NCBI RefSeq assembly: GCF_036053395.1
Contig: NZ_CP107942.1
Coordinates: 7,024,501 to 7,088,500 of the forward strand
Source: Actinoplanes sp. NBC_00393
Lineage (GTDB): Bacteria > Actinomycetota > Actinomycetes > Mycobacteriales > Micromonosporaceae
Reading direction: 5' to 3'
DNA length: 64,000 bases
Part shown: piece by piece, positions 10,801 through 18,691 of the stretch
How the letters are laid out: the number at the start of each line of letters is the position of its first letter
Numbering within the stretch: position 1 is the first letter of the stretch
Position numbers and translations under genes: made by a program
Notes under the pieces: model-generated
Told to the model about the DNA's origin: nothing
The model's input: the letters and a program-made list of their open reading frames with translations, nothing else
Databases searched by the model: none

Positions 10801-11359
10801 CCAGTGCGACCGGATCCGGCGAGTCGGCCAGCCGGCGGCCGAGGGCGCTGAGCGTACGCACCCGGCGCTCGCTGAGCACCCGGCCGGTGGTGTCGGTGAC
10901 GATGCAGAAAACCCCGGCTGCCCGGCCGGTCCCGTCCCGGATCGGGTCGTACGAGATGTCGAAGTACGCCTCCTCCAGGAACCCGTGCCGTTCCAGCAGG
11001 AACGGGTGATCGGGCGCGTAGTACGACCGGTCGGTGGTGAGCACCCCGTCGAACAGCTCACGCAGCAGATCCCAGGTCTCCGCCCACAGCTCACGGCCCG
11101 GCCGGCCGAGATGGGCGGGATGCTTGCCACCGAGCGCCGCGATGTAGGCGTCGTTGTAGAGCGCCGTGTACTCCGGACCCCAGAAGATGATGATCTGCGC
11201 GCGGGACGCCAGCATCGTGACGACCGCCTCGACCAGCTCGGCCGGCCACGTCGAGGGATCACCCAGCGGTGAGGTGGACCAGTCCAGGGCGGACATCCGC
11301 CCACCCATCTCGCCGCCACGCTCGAAGGCGATGCGCAGCCGGCTCGGCAGGGCACCCAT
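7817..11359 (-). CDS. Hybrid histidine kinase - receiver - PP2C phosphatase - HATPase protein
   Basis: A multidomain signalling protein of about 1180 residues. In order: PAS-like sensor (about 22-165), GAF-like region (165-295), HisKA with FFSNVSHEFRTPL (His near 319), HATPase (NLLSNAVKF, DTGVGIP, GTGIGLAL; 405-530), receiver (580-695; LLADDNADL, Asp near 628 in LTDVMMP, Lys in LVKPF), a second GAF-like region (705-815), SpoIIE/PP2C phosphatase (825-1050; RVGGDWYD, IGDVVGKG, DDIALIAL), and a second small HATPase of the RsbW type (1060-1175; SEAAANAIEH, RGRGLALI). No membrane segment is visible, so it is probably cytosolic. The start is ATG at 11359, or GTG one codon earlier. Confidence 0.93.
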   Translation of the reverse strand: MGALPSRLRIAFERGGEMGGRMSALDWSTSPLGDPSTWPAELVEAVVTMLASRAQIIIFWGPEYTALYNDAYIAALGGKHPAHLGRPGRELWAETWDLLRELFDGVLTTDRSYYAPDHPFLLERHGFLEEAYFDISYDPIRDGTGRAAGVFCIVTDTTGRVLSERRVRTLSALGRRLADSPDPVALVAEVAAVLAENAKDVPYAALLMDEPAPHPVIRAVIDSGKPGRVALRELVAEPAEPAADEALVLPIDTAGALVLGVSRFLALEGDYRDFLELAAAQISRAVANARAYEQERKRAADLAALDQAKTNFFSNVSHEFRTPLTLILGPLEDLIEDPASADPVRDRLRPVHRNALRLLKLVNTVLDFSRMESGRMRAVYRPTDLAGHTARLAGTFRPAAERAGLELTVDAPSLSEPVYVDHELWEKIVFNLLSNAVKFTRDGVVEVRVRSANGHAVLSVRDTGVGIPEREQALLFDRFHRVTGTWSRSHEGTGIGLALVRELAELHGGSVGVHSEAGRGSEFTVRIPFGTAHLPADRITDDPVAAESAEPRLWVDEATWWAGDGPVLPEPVGDRAGGRILLADDNADLREHVSRLLSPHWEVVTAVDGAAALEQAREHAFDLVLTDVMMPRLDGFGLITALRADGRTRDVPIVVLSARAGEESAVAGLAAGADDYLVKPFSTRELVARVRANLELGKLRRDIVSRLRGVVDAAVAVNTVPTTAEVLDVAARHVLAMTSAGRVVLTVPEARAERDGGAPASAEPDMVLPLPDTAGPPLGELRVWHGRGAPADPAVLTQLARLVGLRLANARLYETEHRIATTLQHSLLPHSLPRVPGATVASRYVPGSNEARVGGDWYDAIAGPDDELFLVIGDVVGKGVQAAAGMGQLRNALRAYVLEGFDCGVALSRLNRLVDTLGRRQFATVLCVAFDPRTRRLRYSSAGHPSPILIDRGRQGTFLYGPALGPPIGALGDVEYPTRETFLSADSRLLLYTDGLIEDRRQGIDNGLAELTLDAAKPTEHVEDLLDSLLAKATRATRRDDIALIALEVTEPREFLLRLPAEPGRLTVLRRRLEDFLAAYGVAEEDAFDLVVAVSEAAANAIEHPVDPAQPVITVEASISDEAVLVTVRDTGHWRPATEAGFRGRGLALIGALTELSVHRSPEGTAVTLRRPLGAAVRPA

Positions 11360-11421
11360 CACGGTGGCACGTTAGCACCGCGAAACGGACCACAGCGGAA
11401 ATGAATCGGCGCGGATCTTGG

Positions 11422-12156
11422 TCAGGCGGCCATCGTCCTGGCACGGCTGGCCGCCTCGGCCAGTGCGGCGAAGCACCGCAGATCCGCGGTCCGCTCCGGA
11501 TGCCACTGCACGCCGAGCGCGAAGGTCCGCCCGGGATGCTCGATGATCTCGATGACCTGGTCGTCCGGGCACCATCCGACCGGTACGAACTCACCCGGGT
11601 CGGCGACCGCCTGGTGGTGGAACGAATTGACCGTGAGGCTGCGGCCGAAGTACCCGTGCGCCCGGCTCCGCTCCTCGACCACCACGTCGTGCCGGCCGTA
11701 GTCGGAGGCGTCGGCGGCGAGCGGGTCGGTGCCGGTGGCGGCCCGGTGCCGCTCGTGACCGACCAGGTCGGGCAGGTGCTGGTGCAGGGAGCCGCCGGTC
11801 GCCACGGCCATCACCTGCATGCCCCGGCAGACGCCCAGGGTCGGCAGATCGGCGTCGAGCGCGGCACGCATCAGCATCAGCTCGGCGGTGTCCCGCTCCT
11901 TGTCCGGCTCGGTCGCCGGATGCCGCGCCGCACCGTAGTTGGCCGGGTCGACGTCGCCGCCACCGGTGAAGAGCACCCCGTCCAGCGACTCCAGGACGTC
12001 GACGCCGGGCTCGTCCGGCGTGATCAGCACAGCCCGCCCGCCGGTGGCGTGTACCGCCTTCACGTAGGTCATCGGCAGCACGCCGGCCATCAGATCGTGG
12101 TGGCCGTACTTCACGTGTTCGGCATAGGCGGTGAGGCCGATCAGCGGTCTGCGCAT
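11422..12156 (-). CDS. Gamma-glutamyl-amide hydrolase, class-I amidotransferase fold (copy B)
   Basis: PuuD-like peptidase C26 family enzyme of 244 residues. Motifs: MRRPLIGLTAY at the N-terminus, DGVLFTGGGDVDPANYG, the nucleophile elbow LGVCRGMQ (Cys about 110), SFHHQ, and the catalytic HPE in GVQWHPE. These proteins hydrolyse gamma-glutamyl linkages, for example gamma-glutamyl-GABA to GABA plus glutamate. Its start (ATG 12156) is 16 bases after the stop of the paralogous gene upstream, so the two are one transcriptional unit. It is the last gene of the permease/GS/ALDH/SDR cluster. The exact substrate is unknown. Confidence 0.88.
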   Translation of the reverse strand: MRRPLIGLTAYAEHVKYGHHDLMAGVLPMTYVKAVHATGGRAVLITPDEPGVDVLESLDGVLFTGGGDVDPANYGAARHPATEPDKERDTAELMLMRAALDADLPTLGVCRGMQVMAVATGGSLHQHLPDLVGHERHRAATGTDPLAADASDYGRHDVVVEERSRAHGYFGRSLTVNSFHHQAVADPGEFVPVGWCPDDQVIEIIEHPGRTFALGVQWHPERTADLRCFAALAEAASRARTMAA

Positions 12157-12172
12157 TGCGGTGGAACTCTCC

Positions 12173-12862
12173 TCAAACTCCGGCTGCCGCCTCGACCAGG
12201 GCACCGAAGAGCCGATGGTCCCGGCCCACCTCGGGATGCCACTGGACGCCGAGCACGAACCGGCGGTCCGGATGCTCGACCGCTTCCGGGAGGCCGTCCA
12301 CGGCCCGCCCGGTGACGGTCAGCGAGCCGGGGTCGGCAACGCCCTGGTGGTGGAAGCAGTTGATGGTGGCGTCCGGGCCCAGCAGACCGGCGATCCGGCT
12401 GCCCGGCTCGAACGTCGCGAACAGTTCGCTGTACACGCCCGGGGCGATGCGGTGCTTCTCGTGGCCGAGCACGTCCGGCAGGTGCTGGTGCAGCGTTCCG
12501 CCGGCGGCCACCGCCAGCAGTTGCATGCCCCGGCACACGCCCAGGACCGGCAGGTCGCGGTCCAGCGCCGCGCGGAGCAGCACCAGCTCGGCCGCGTCCC
12601 GCTCGGGCTGAGCCACGGTGAGCGGCTCGGCCGCGGCGCCGTACAGCGCCGGGTCGAGGTCGGGGCCGCCGGCCAGGAGCAGGCCGTCCAGCCGCTCCAG
12701 CACGTCGGCGTCCCGCTCGTCCGGGGGCAGCAGAACGGCGCGGCCACCGGCCAGCCGGACCGCCTCGACGTAGTCGTGCGGCACCAGCGCGGTCGGCAGG
12801 TCGCGCCAGACCCCCCAGGTCGCGGGCAAGACGTATGTCGTTATGCCGATGATCGGACGCAT
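12173..12862 (-). CDS. Gamma-glutamyl-amide hydrolase, class-I amidotransferase fold (copy A)
   Basis: This is a 229-residue paralogue of the next gene, with the same landmarks: MRPIIGITTY, DGLLLAGGPDLDPALYG, LGVCRGMQ (Cys about 110), INCFHHQ and GVQWHPE. The two copies are clearly related but diverged, for example GVWRDLPTALVPHDYV against VKYGHHDLMAGVLPMTYV near the N-terminus, which suggests different amine specificities. The ATG at 12860-12862 is chosen; the long upstream open frame has no family-like sequence. A set of hairpins lies just upstream at 12885-12972. Confidence 0.88.
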   Translation of the reverse strand: MRPIIGITTYVLPATWGVWRDLPTALVPHDYVEAVRLAGGRAVLLPPDERDADVLERLDGLLLAGGPDLDPALYGAAAEPLTVAQPERDAAELVLLRAALDRDLPVLGVCRGMQLLAVAAGGTLHQHLPDVLGHEKHRIAPGVYSELFATFEPGSRIAGLLGPDATINCFHHQGVADPGSLTVTGRAVDGLPEAVEHPDRRFVLGVQWHPEVGRDHRLFGALVEAAAGV

Positions 12863-12884
12863 CGCACCACCGTAGTCACAGGCG

Positions 12885-12972
12885 CGCGGCGCCGGAGAAC
12901 CGGCGCCGCGTGACGGGCCCTTCTGTCCCACCCACACGGGGATCAGACCCGTGCCGGCGGGGATTCGACCCC
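12885..12972 (-). promoter_or_regulatory. Cluster of three hairpins between the SDR and hydrolase genes
   Basis: Three inverted repeats sit in the 170-base gap: 12885-12910 (perfect 11-bp stem, loop AGAA), 12935-12953 (CACGGG/CCCGTG) and 12959-12972 (GGGG/CCCC). None is followed by a T run on the minus strand. The first hairpin ends about 20 bases before the hydrolase start codon. They may form a U-less terminator/processing site after the SDR gene or a structured leader for the hydrolases. Which one cannot be decided from sequence. Confidence 0.45.
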
Positions 12973-13032
12973 CTACACCTAGTTGAGCTGGGCGTATAAA
13001 GGTCCCTTCCCACGGTAGCCGGTGTTGAAACA

Positions 13033-13797
13033 TCACAGCGGAGTTACGTACGCCCCCGTGATGCCACCGTCGACGACGAACTGCGAAGCGGTCATGAACG
13101 AGGCGTCGTCGCTCGCCAGGAAGGCCACCGCTGCGGCGATCTCCGCCGGCTCGGCGAACCGGCCCATCGGCACGTGGACCAGCCGGCGGGCGGCCCGTTC
13201 CGGGTCCTTGGCGAAGAGGTCCATCAGCAGCGGGGTGGCCACCGGCCCGGGGCAGAGCGCGTTGATCCGGATGCCCTCGCGGGCGAACTGGACGCCCAGC
13301 TCCCGGGTCATCGCGAGCACCCCGCCCTTGCTGGCGGTGTACGCGATCTGTGACGTGGCCGCGCCGAGCAGGGCGACGAACGACGCGGTGTTGATGATCG
13401 AGCCCTTGCCCTGCCGCTGCATGTGCGGGATCGCGTACTTGCAGCAGTAGAAGACCGAGGTCGTATTGATCTTCAGAACGCGTTCCCAGGCGTCGATCCC
13501 GGTGACCAGGATCGAGTCGTCGTCGGGCGGCGAGATGCCGGCGTTGTTGAACGCGATGTCCAGCCGGCCGTGCCGTTGCACGACGCCGTCGAAGAGCGCC
13601 CTGACCTGCTCCTCGTCACTGACATCGCAGGCCACGAACTCGCCGCCGACCTCCTCGGCGATCGCCTTGCCGGACTTGTCGGAGATATCGACGCAGACGA
13701 CGAAGGCTCCTTCGGCGGCGAACCGCCGCGCGGTGGCCAGCCCGATCCCGCTGCCGGCGCCGGTGATGACAGCGACCCGGTCCTGTAAACGCTCCAC
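13033..13797 (-). CDS. SDR-family NAD(P)-dependent oxidoreductase
   Basis: A classical short-chain dehydrogenase of 254 residues. The cofactor motif TGAGSGIG is at 12-19, NNAG at 84-87, catalytic Ser about 139 (NTASF), and YTASK with Tyr153 and Lys157. Asp37 after the second strand (VVCVDIS) favours NAD over NADP. Its start directly abuts the ALDH stop, so it is in the same operon. In this setting it could oxidise or reduce an alcohol or keto intermediate of the amine pathway, for example an amino alcohol; this is inference. Confidence 0.88.
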   Translation of the reverse strand: MERLQDRVAVITGAGSGIGLATARRFAAEGAFVVCVDISDKSGKAIAEEVGGEFVACDVSDEEQVRALFDGVVQRHGRLDIAFNNAGISPPDDDSILVTGIDAWERVLKINTTSVFYCCKYAIPHMQRQGKGSIINTASFVALLGAATSQIAYTASKGGVLAMTRELGVQFAREGIRINALCPGPVATPLLMDLFAKDPERAARRLVHVPMGRFAEPAEIAAAVAFLASDDASFMTASQFVVDGGITGAYVTPL

Positions 13798-15153
13798 CTA
13801 ATCCCCCATCGAAAAGAACACGTTCTTCACATCGGTGAACGACAGCAACGCGTCCGGTCCCAGCTCACGGCCCAGACCGGATTGCTTCATGCCGCCGAAC
13901 GGCGTCCAGTAGCGAACCGAGGAGTTGCTGTTCACGCTGAGCGCCCCGGTCTCCACCGCCCGGGAGACCCGCAGCGCCCGGCCCACGTCCCGGGTCCAGA
14001 GCGAGCCGGACAACCCGTATTCGGTGTCGTTGGCCAGCCGGATGGCGTCGGCCTCGTCCCGGAACGGCAGCACCGACACGACCGGGCCGAAGATCTCCTC
14101 CCGCCAGTGCCGGTCGGCGGCCGAGTGGGCGAGCAGCACGGTCGGCGGGAACCACCAGCCCCGGTCGGACGGCGCCGAGCCCCGGAACGCCACGTCGGCG
14201 TCGTCGACATAGGACGCCACCGCACGACGCTGACCGGAGGAGATCAGCGGCCCCATCTCCGACATCTCATCGGAAGGGTCCAGTACCCGGAAATCCCGGA
14301 CAGCGGGCTCGAGCAGCGAGAGGAACTTGTCGTACACCGACGCCTCGACCAGCAACCGGGAGCGCGCGCAACAGTCCTGACCGGCGTTGTCGAAGACCGC
14401 GCCCGGCGCGGCGGCAGCCGCGGCCGACAGGTCGGCGTCCGCGAAGACGATGTTGGCGCTCTTCCCGCCCAGCTCGAGCGTCACCCGTTTCACCTGGTCG
14501 GCGCAGCCGACCATGATCGACTTGCCGACCTCGGTGGAACCGGTGAAGCAGATCTTGCGGACCGCCGGATGGGTCACGAACCGCTGCCCGACGATGCTCC
14601 CCTTGCCGGGCAGCACCTGGAGGACGTGCTCCGGGAACCCGGCCTCCAGAGCCAGTTCGCCCAGGCGGATCGCGGTCAGCGGGGTCAGCTCGGCGGGCTT
14701 CAGCACGACGGTGTTGCCGGCCGCCAGCGCCGGGGCGAAACCCCAGCCGGCGATCGGCATCGGGAAGTTCCACGGCACGATGATCCCGACCACGCCGAGC
14801 GGCTCGTGGAACGTCACGTCCATCCCGCCGGGCACCGGGATCTGCCGGCCGATCAGCCGCTCCGGGGCGCCCGCGTAGTAGTTCAGGACGTCCCGGACGT
14901 TGCCCGCCTCCCAGCGCGCGTTGCCGATGGTGTGGCCCGCGTTGCGTACCTCCAGCTGCGCGAGCTCCTCCAGATGCTCGTCCACCACCGCCGCGAATCG
15001 GCGCAGCAGCCGCGCCCGGTCCCCGGGCGCCACCTGGCGCCAGGTGGCGAAGGCTTGCGACGCACGCTCGATCGCCGCATCGGTCTCTTCCAAACCCAGC
15101 GACGGTACGGTCGTGAGCACATCCCCGGTGGCCGGGTTGAGCACGTCAGTCAC
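13798..15153 (-). CDS. Aldehyde dehydrogenase family protein
   Basis: NAD(P)-dependent ALDH of 451 residues. Visible motifs: IIVPWNFPM (cofactor binding), CFTGSTEVGKSI, the general-base Glu in LELGGKSANIVF, the catalytic Cys in NAGQDCCARSR, and EIFGPVVSVLPF. The start is GTG at 15151-15153 (VTDVLNPATGDV), which fits the family N-terminus; the frame stays open upstream without homology. Next to a glutamine-synthetase-like ligase and PuuD-like hydrolases, it probably oxidises a gamma-glutamyl-aminoaldehyde, as PuuC-type enzymes do. This is context-based and the substrate is unproven. Confidence 0.9.
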   Translation of the reverse strand: MTDVLNPATGDVLTTVPSLGLEETDAAIERASQAFATWRQVAPGDRARLLRRFAAVVDEHLEELAQLEVRNAGHTIGNARWEAGNVRDVLNYYAGAPERLIGRQIPVPGGMDVTFHEPLGVVGIIVPWNFPMPIAGWGFAPALAAGNTVVLKPAELTPLTAIRLGELALEAGFPEHVLQVLPGKGSIVGQRFVTHPAVRKICFTGSTEVGKSIMVGCADQVKRVTLELGGKSANIVFADADLSAAAAAAPGAVFDNAGQDCCARSRLLVEASVYDKFLSLLEPAVRDFRVLDPSDEMSEMGPLISSGQRRAVASYVDDADVAFRGSAPSDRGWWFPPTVLLAHSAADRHWREEIFGPVVSVLPFRDEADAIRLANDTEYGLSGSLWTRDVGRALRVSRAVETGALSVNSNSSVRYWTPFGGMKQSGLGRELGPDALLSFTDVKNVFFSMGD

Positions 15154-15206
15154 GCCTTGATCATCCTCTCCGGTGTGCGAGTTCGTCGGCGCGTTCTTCC
15201 ACACAC

Positions 15207-16553
15207 CTAGAGGCGCTCGAATCCGCGCCGCAGCTCCCAGTCGGTGACCGCCGCGTCGTAGGCGGCCAGTTCGACCCGGGCCATGTTGGCGTAGTGCGCG
15301 ACCACGTCCGACCCGAACGCGGCCTCCGCCACCCCGCTGCCGGCCCACAGATCGGCCGCGTCGCGCAGCGTGCCCGGCACCCGCTCGGCGGCCTCGTCCT
15401 GGTACGCGTTACCGACGAACTCGTCCTCCAGAGTCAGGTCGTTCTCGATCCCGTGCAGCGCGCCGGCGATCAGGGCGGCGATAGCCAGGTACGGGTTCAC
15501 GTCGCCGCCCGGCACCCGGTTCTCCACCCGCATCCCCTGCCCGTGCCCGGCGATCCGCAGCGCGCAGGTCCGGTTGTCCACGCCCCAGCGCAGCGCGGTC
15601 GGCGCGAACGACCCCGGCTGGTACCGCTTGTACGAGTTGATGTTCGGCGCGAAGAGCAGGCTGAACTCGCGCATCGTGGCGAGCAGCCCGGCCAGGACCC
15701 GCTGCCCGGTGTCGCTGAGGTGGGCCGGCCCGTCGCCGAGCATCGCCGACTTCCCGTCCCGTCCGCGCAGCGAGAAGTGGATGTGGCAGGAGTTGCCCTC
15801 GCGGTCGTTCGGCTTGGCCATGAAGGTCAGCGACATGCCCTCCTGGGCGGCGATCTCCTTCGCGCCGTTCTTGTAGATCACGTGGTGGTCGGCGGCGGTG
15901 AGCGCGTCCGCGTACCGGAAAGCGATCTCGTGCTGACCGAAATTGCACTCGCCCTTGGCGCTCTCCGGCACCAGGCCCGCGCCGTACATCTCGTTGCGGA
16001 TCCGGCGCAGCAACGGCTCCACCCGGGAGGTGCCCAGGATCGAATAGTCCACGTTGTACTGGTTGGCCGGCACCAGGTCGCGGTAGCCCTTGGTGAAGGC
16101 GTGCTCGTAGCTGTCCCGGTAGAGGACGAACTCCAGCTCGGTGCCCGCGTACGCGGTCAGACCGTGCGCCGCCAGCCGCTCGAGCTGACGGCGCAGGATC
16201 TGCCGCGGGGAGGGTGGCACCGGCCGGCCCGACGTGTCGGTGAGGTCGGCCAGGACCATCGCCGTGCCGGGCAGCCACGGGACGCGGCGCAGCGTGGCGA
16301 AGTCCGGCCGCATCACGAAGTCGCCGTAACCGGTGGACCAGGAGGACATCTCGTACCCGTCGACGGTGTTCATGTCGACGTCGACCGCGAGCAGGTAGTT
16401 GCACCCCTCGCTGCCGCCGGACACCACCTCGTCCAGGAAGTACCGTCCGTGCAGTCGTTTGCCCTGGAGACGGCCCTGCATGTCGGTCAGTGCCAGCAGC
16501 ACCGTGTCGATGCTGCCGTTGTCGACGGAGACGTCGAGTTCCTCAAGGTCCAT
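15207..16553 (-). CDS. Glutamine synthetase family ligase (gamma-glutamylamine synthetase-like)
   Basis: The protein is 448 residues with the GS beta-grasp and catalytic domains: AGTELEFVLY (metal Glu), ESAKGECNFGQHEI, NSCHIHFSL (His), the ATP-binding NINSYKRYQPGSFAPT, and ENRVPGGDVNPYLA. It begins MDLEELDVSVDN at 16553, 14 bases after the permease stop, so it is co-transcribed. The genomic setting (amine permease, ALDH, PuuD-like hydrolases) matches gamma-glutamylpolyamine or gamma-glutamylethanolamide synthetases (PuuA, actinobacterial GlnA3/GlnA4) rather than true glutamine synthetase. The actual amine cannot be read from the sequence. Confidence 0.88.
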   Translation of the reverse strand: MDLEELDVSVDNGSIDTVLLALTDMQGRLQGKRLHGRYFLDEVVSGGSEGCNYLLAVDVDMNTVDGYEMSSWSTGYGDFVMRPDFATLRRVPWLPGTAMVLADLTDTSGRPVPPSPRQILRRQLERLAAHGLTAYAGTELEFVLYRDSYEHAFTKGYRDLVPANQYNVDYSILGTSRVEPLLRRIRNEMYGAGLVPESAKGECNFGQHEIAFRYADALTAADHHVIYKNGAKEIAAQEGMSLTFMAKPNDREGNSCHIHFSLRGRDGKSAMLGDGPAHLSDTGQRVLAGLLATMREFSLLFAPNINSYKRYQPGSFAPTALRWGVDNRTCALRIAGHGQGMRVENRVPGGDVNPYLAIAALIAGALHGIENDLTLEDEFVGNAYQDEAAERVPGTLRDAADLWAGSGVAEAAFGSDVVAHYANMARVELAAYDAAVTDWELRRGFERL

Positions 16554-16567
16554 GAATCCCAGTCCTA

Positions 16568-18103
16568 TCAGTCGTTGCCGGACGGCATGGTCTGCTCGCC
16601 GTGCGCGGCCTTCTCGATCAGGTTCTGCTTCGGCCCGGTGAACCACTTCCGTGCGCTCGCGAACCACCAGATCGCGGCCGCGCCGACCACCACGACCACG
16701 GCGACGATCGTGTAGTTGAGGGTCTTCCACTCGAACGGATACCAGGTCGGCAGGACGAAGAGCACGCAGATGATCCCTACCCAGACGATCGCGATCCAGC
16801 CGATCGGGGCGCTCCATCTTCCGAGATTCCAGGGACCGGGTACGAAGTCCGGGTTCAGACGGCGCAGCAGAACCGGGCCGACGTACGCGATGTAGAGCCC
16901 GATCACCGCGATCGAGGTGGCCGCGGCGTAGGCGGTGGTGTTCCACAGCGACGGCAGCACCAGCAGGGTGGAGAGCGTCACGCAGAGCCAGATCGAGTTG
17001 GTCGGCGTACCGGTCCGGGTGTTGACCTTCTTCCAGATTCGCGAACCGGGGATCGCGTCGTCGCGGGCGAAGGCGTAGGACATCCGGGAGTTGGCGGTGA
17101 CCGAGGCCATGCCGCAGAACCACTGCGCGACCATGCAGATGAGCAGCAGGAACGTGCCGGTGTCGTGGCCGACCGCGTCGATGAAGATCTGCGCCGGGGG
17201 CAGGCCGAGATCGGTGGCGAGCTGCGCGTCGTAGTCCTGGATGGACCAGGTGATCGCGAAGAGCAGCACGAAACCGGCGATCACCGACACCACCACGGAC
17301 ATCACGATGCCCCGCGGCGCGGCCCGGGCGGCGTCGTGCGTCTCCTCCGCGACGTGCGCCGAGGCGTCGTAGCCGGTGTACGTGTACTGCGCCATGAGCA
17401 GGCCGATGAGGACGGCGTAGACACTCGCCCCGGCGAAGGTGAAGCCGGTCTCGTTGCGCACCTCGAAGAAGACCTCGGAGATCGGCTTGTGCTGGTCCGG
17501 GATGATCGCCAGCGCGCCGACGATCACCGCGACGCCGACCAGGTGCCACCAGGCGCTGATGTCGGAGAGGACCCGGACCAGGTTCACGCCGAAGGTGTTG
17601 AGCAGGCCGTGCACCACGATGATGACTAGGAAGATCAGGAACGTCCGGCCGGCGGTCACCTCCATGTCGAAGGTGAGGCTGAGGAACGCCGACGTGGTGA
17701 TGGCGGCGCCGAAGTCGATCGCGGCGGTCACCGCGACCTCACCGAGGAAGTTGAACCAGCCGATGAACCAGGCCCATGCGGCCTTGTTCCGTTTCGCCAG
17801 CGCGGCGGCCCACCAGTACAGCGCGCCCGCGGTCGGGTAGGCCGAGCAGACCTCGGCCATGGCCAGGGCCACGAAGGTCACCATGATGCCGACGAACAGC
17901 CAGCCCAGGGTGATCGCCATCGGCCCGCCGGCGTTCATGGCGATCCCGTACGAGGTGATCGCACCGGCCAGGATGGAGATGATCGAGAAGGAGACGGCGA
18001 AATTGGAGAAGCCGGACAGCCGGCGGTGAAGTTCTTGTTTGTAACCGAGCTGGGCGAGTCGTTCTTCGTCGGTAGTGGAGGCGATGCCTGGATCAGCGCT
18101 CAT
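16568..18103 (-). CDS. APC-superfamily amino acid/amine permease
   Basis: Integral membrane transporter of 511 residues with about twelve hydrophobic segments. The first part carries the family pattern: LGYKQELHRRLSGFSNFAVS, then SIISILAGAITSYGIAM and the conserved AEVCSAYPTAGALYWWAA. This matches the amino-acid/choline or GABA-type branch of APC permeases. The start is ATG at 18101-18103. It is the first gene of the glutamylation cluster and presumably imports its amine substrate. Upstream lies a 588-base intergenic region shared with a divergent MerR gene. Confidence 0.9.
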   Translation of the reverse strand: MSADPGIASTTDEERLAQLGYKQELHRRLSGFSNFAVSFSIISILAGAITSYGIAMNAGGPMAITLGWLFVGIMVTFVALAMAEVCSAYPTAGALYWWAAALAKRNKAAWAWFIGWFNFLGEVAVTAAIDFGAAITTSAFLSLTFDMEVTAGRTFLIFLVIIVVHGLLNTFGVNLVRVLSDISAWWHLVGVAVIVGALAIIPDQHKPISEVFFEVRNETGFTFAGASVYAVLIGLLMAQYTYTGYDASAHVAEETHDAARAAPRGIVMSVVVSVIAGFVLLFAITWSIQDYDAQLATDLGLPPAQIFIDAVGHDTGTFLLLICMVAQWFCGMASVTANSRMSYAFARDDAIPGSRIWKKVNTRTGTPTNSIWLCVTLSTLLVLPSLWNTTAYAAATSIAVIGLYIAYVGPVLLRRLNPDFVPGPWNLGRWSAPIGWIAIVWVGIICVLFVLPTWYPFEWKTLNYTIVAVVVVVGAAAIWWFASARKWFTGPKQNLIEKAAHGEQTMPSGND

Positions 18104-18691
18104 CTGAGTGCTCCCTTGCCCGCAGGGTTGTGACCTGAGCCACGCGATGCCGTGATGATCGCCCCGCGTTGTTACAGGCGTCAATGACGGTGGGTTAATT
18201 GCGTTGCCCGGCCCCGGGCCCGGTGCGAGCCTGAAGTCAGGCCAGGGCTGCTCGGACAGCCCTCCCGCGGCGGCGCGGGGTGCGGTCACCTCTCTCTCCC
18301 GCGCGCAAGCGCCCGCCCCGCGCCGCCGCACCCAAGACATCGATGAACGAGAACGTTTCCGCAGCTAGTCAGACCTTTCGCGGAAAAAATCTACAGCGGC
18401 GACACTAGAAATCGGGCTCGCGGCGGCATACATTTGGCTTGTCGGCCACGGCCGGCACTGCAACAAGGCACAGTCGCTGAGTTGGAGAAGGAGGACGAGA
18501 TACCGCAGCAACGCGTAATCACCACGTCCCCGAACCGACAAGAGGTGATCGCAGCCGATGCCCAACACTCCGGTCGACTGCTAGCGGCACGCAGCCGGTC
18601 GACCACATGCGCCGACAGAGTTCGGCACAAGAATTGAAAATCCAGGGCCCCGGTTACCCGCCGGGGTCCTGGACCATGTGGTAAGGAGATC
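18104..18691. promoter_or_regulatory. Long divergent intergenic region with a structured MerR leader
   Basis: No convincing gene is seen in these 588 bases. On the + strand there is a strong AGGAGG-type Shine-Dalgarno at about 18487-18495 with no ATG/GTG at the right distance (an ATA follows). An open frame runs through it to a stop at 18635-18637. A hairpin lies at 18642-18672 (12-bp arms with one mismatch, 7-base loop), about 20 bases before the MerR start. The promoters of both divergent genes must also be here, but no confident -35/-10 pair was picked. The + strand half looks like a leader with a possible short peptide or attenuator. Confidence 0.5.

Noticed and set aside
8528..11272. A 914-residue + strand open frame
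   Set aside because: It is opposite the sensor kinase gene, has no domain-like sequence, and follows from third-position GC bias.
12955..12985. T-arm-like hairpin (GGGG-tcgaat-CCCC on the minus strand) resembling a tRNA fragment
   Set aside because: No acceptor, D or anticodon arms could be paired around it; better read as one of several hairpins.
18434..18637. A 67-residue leader protein as a normal gene
   Set aside because: The only start is a TTG without its own ribosome site, and the sequence has no family-like features; kept only as a leader observation.
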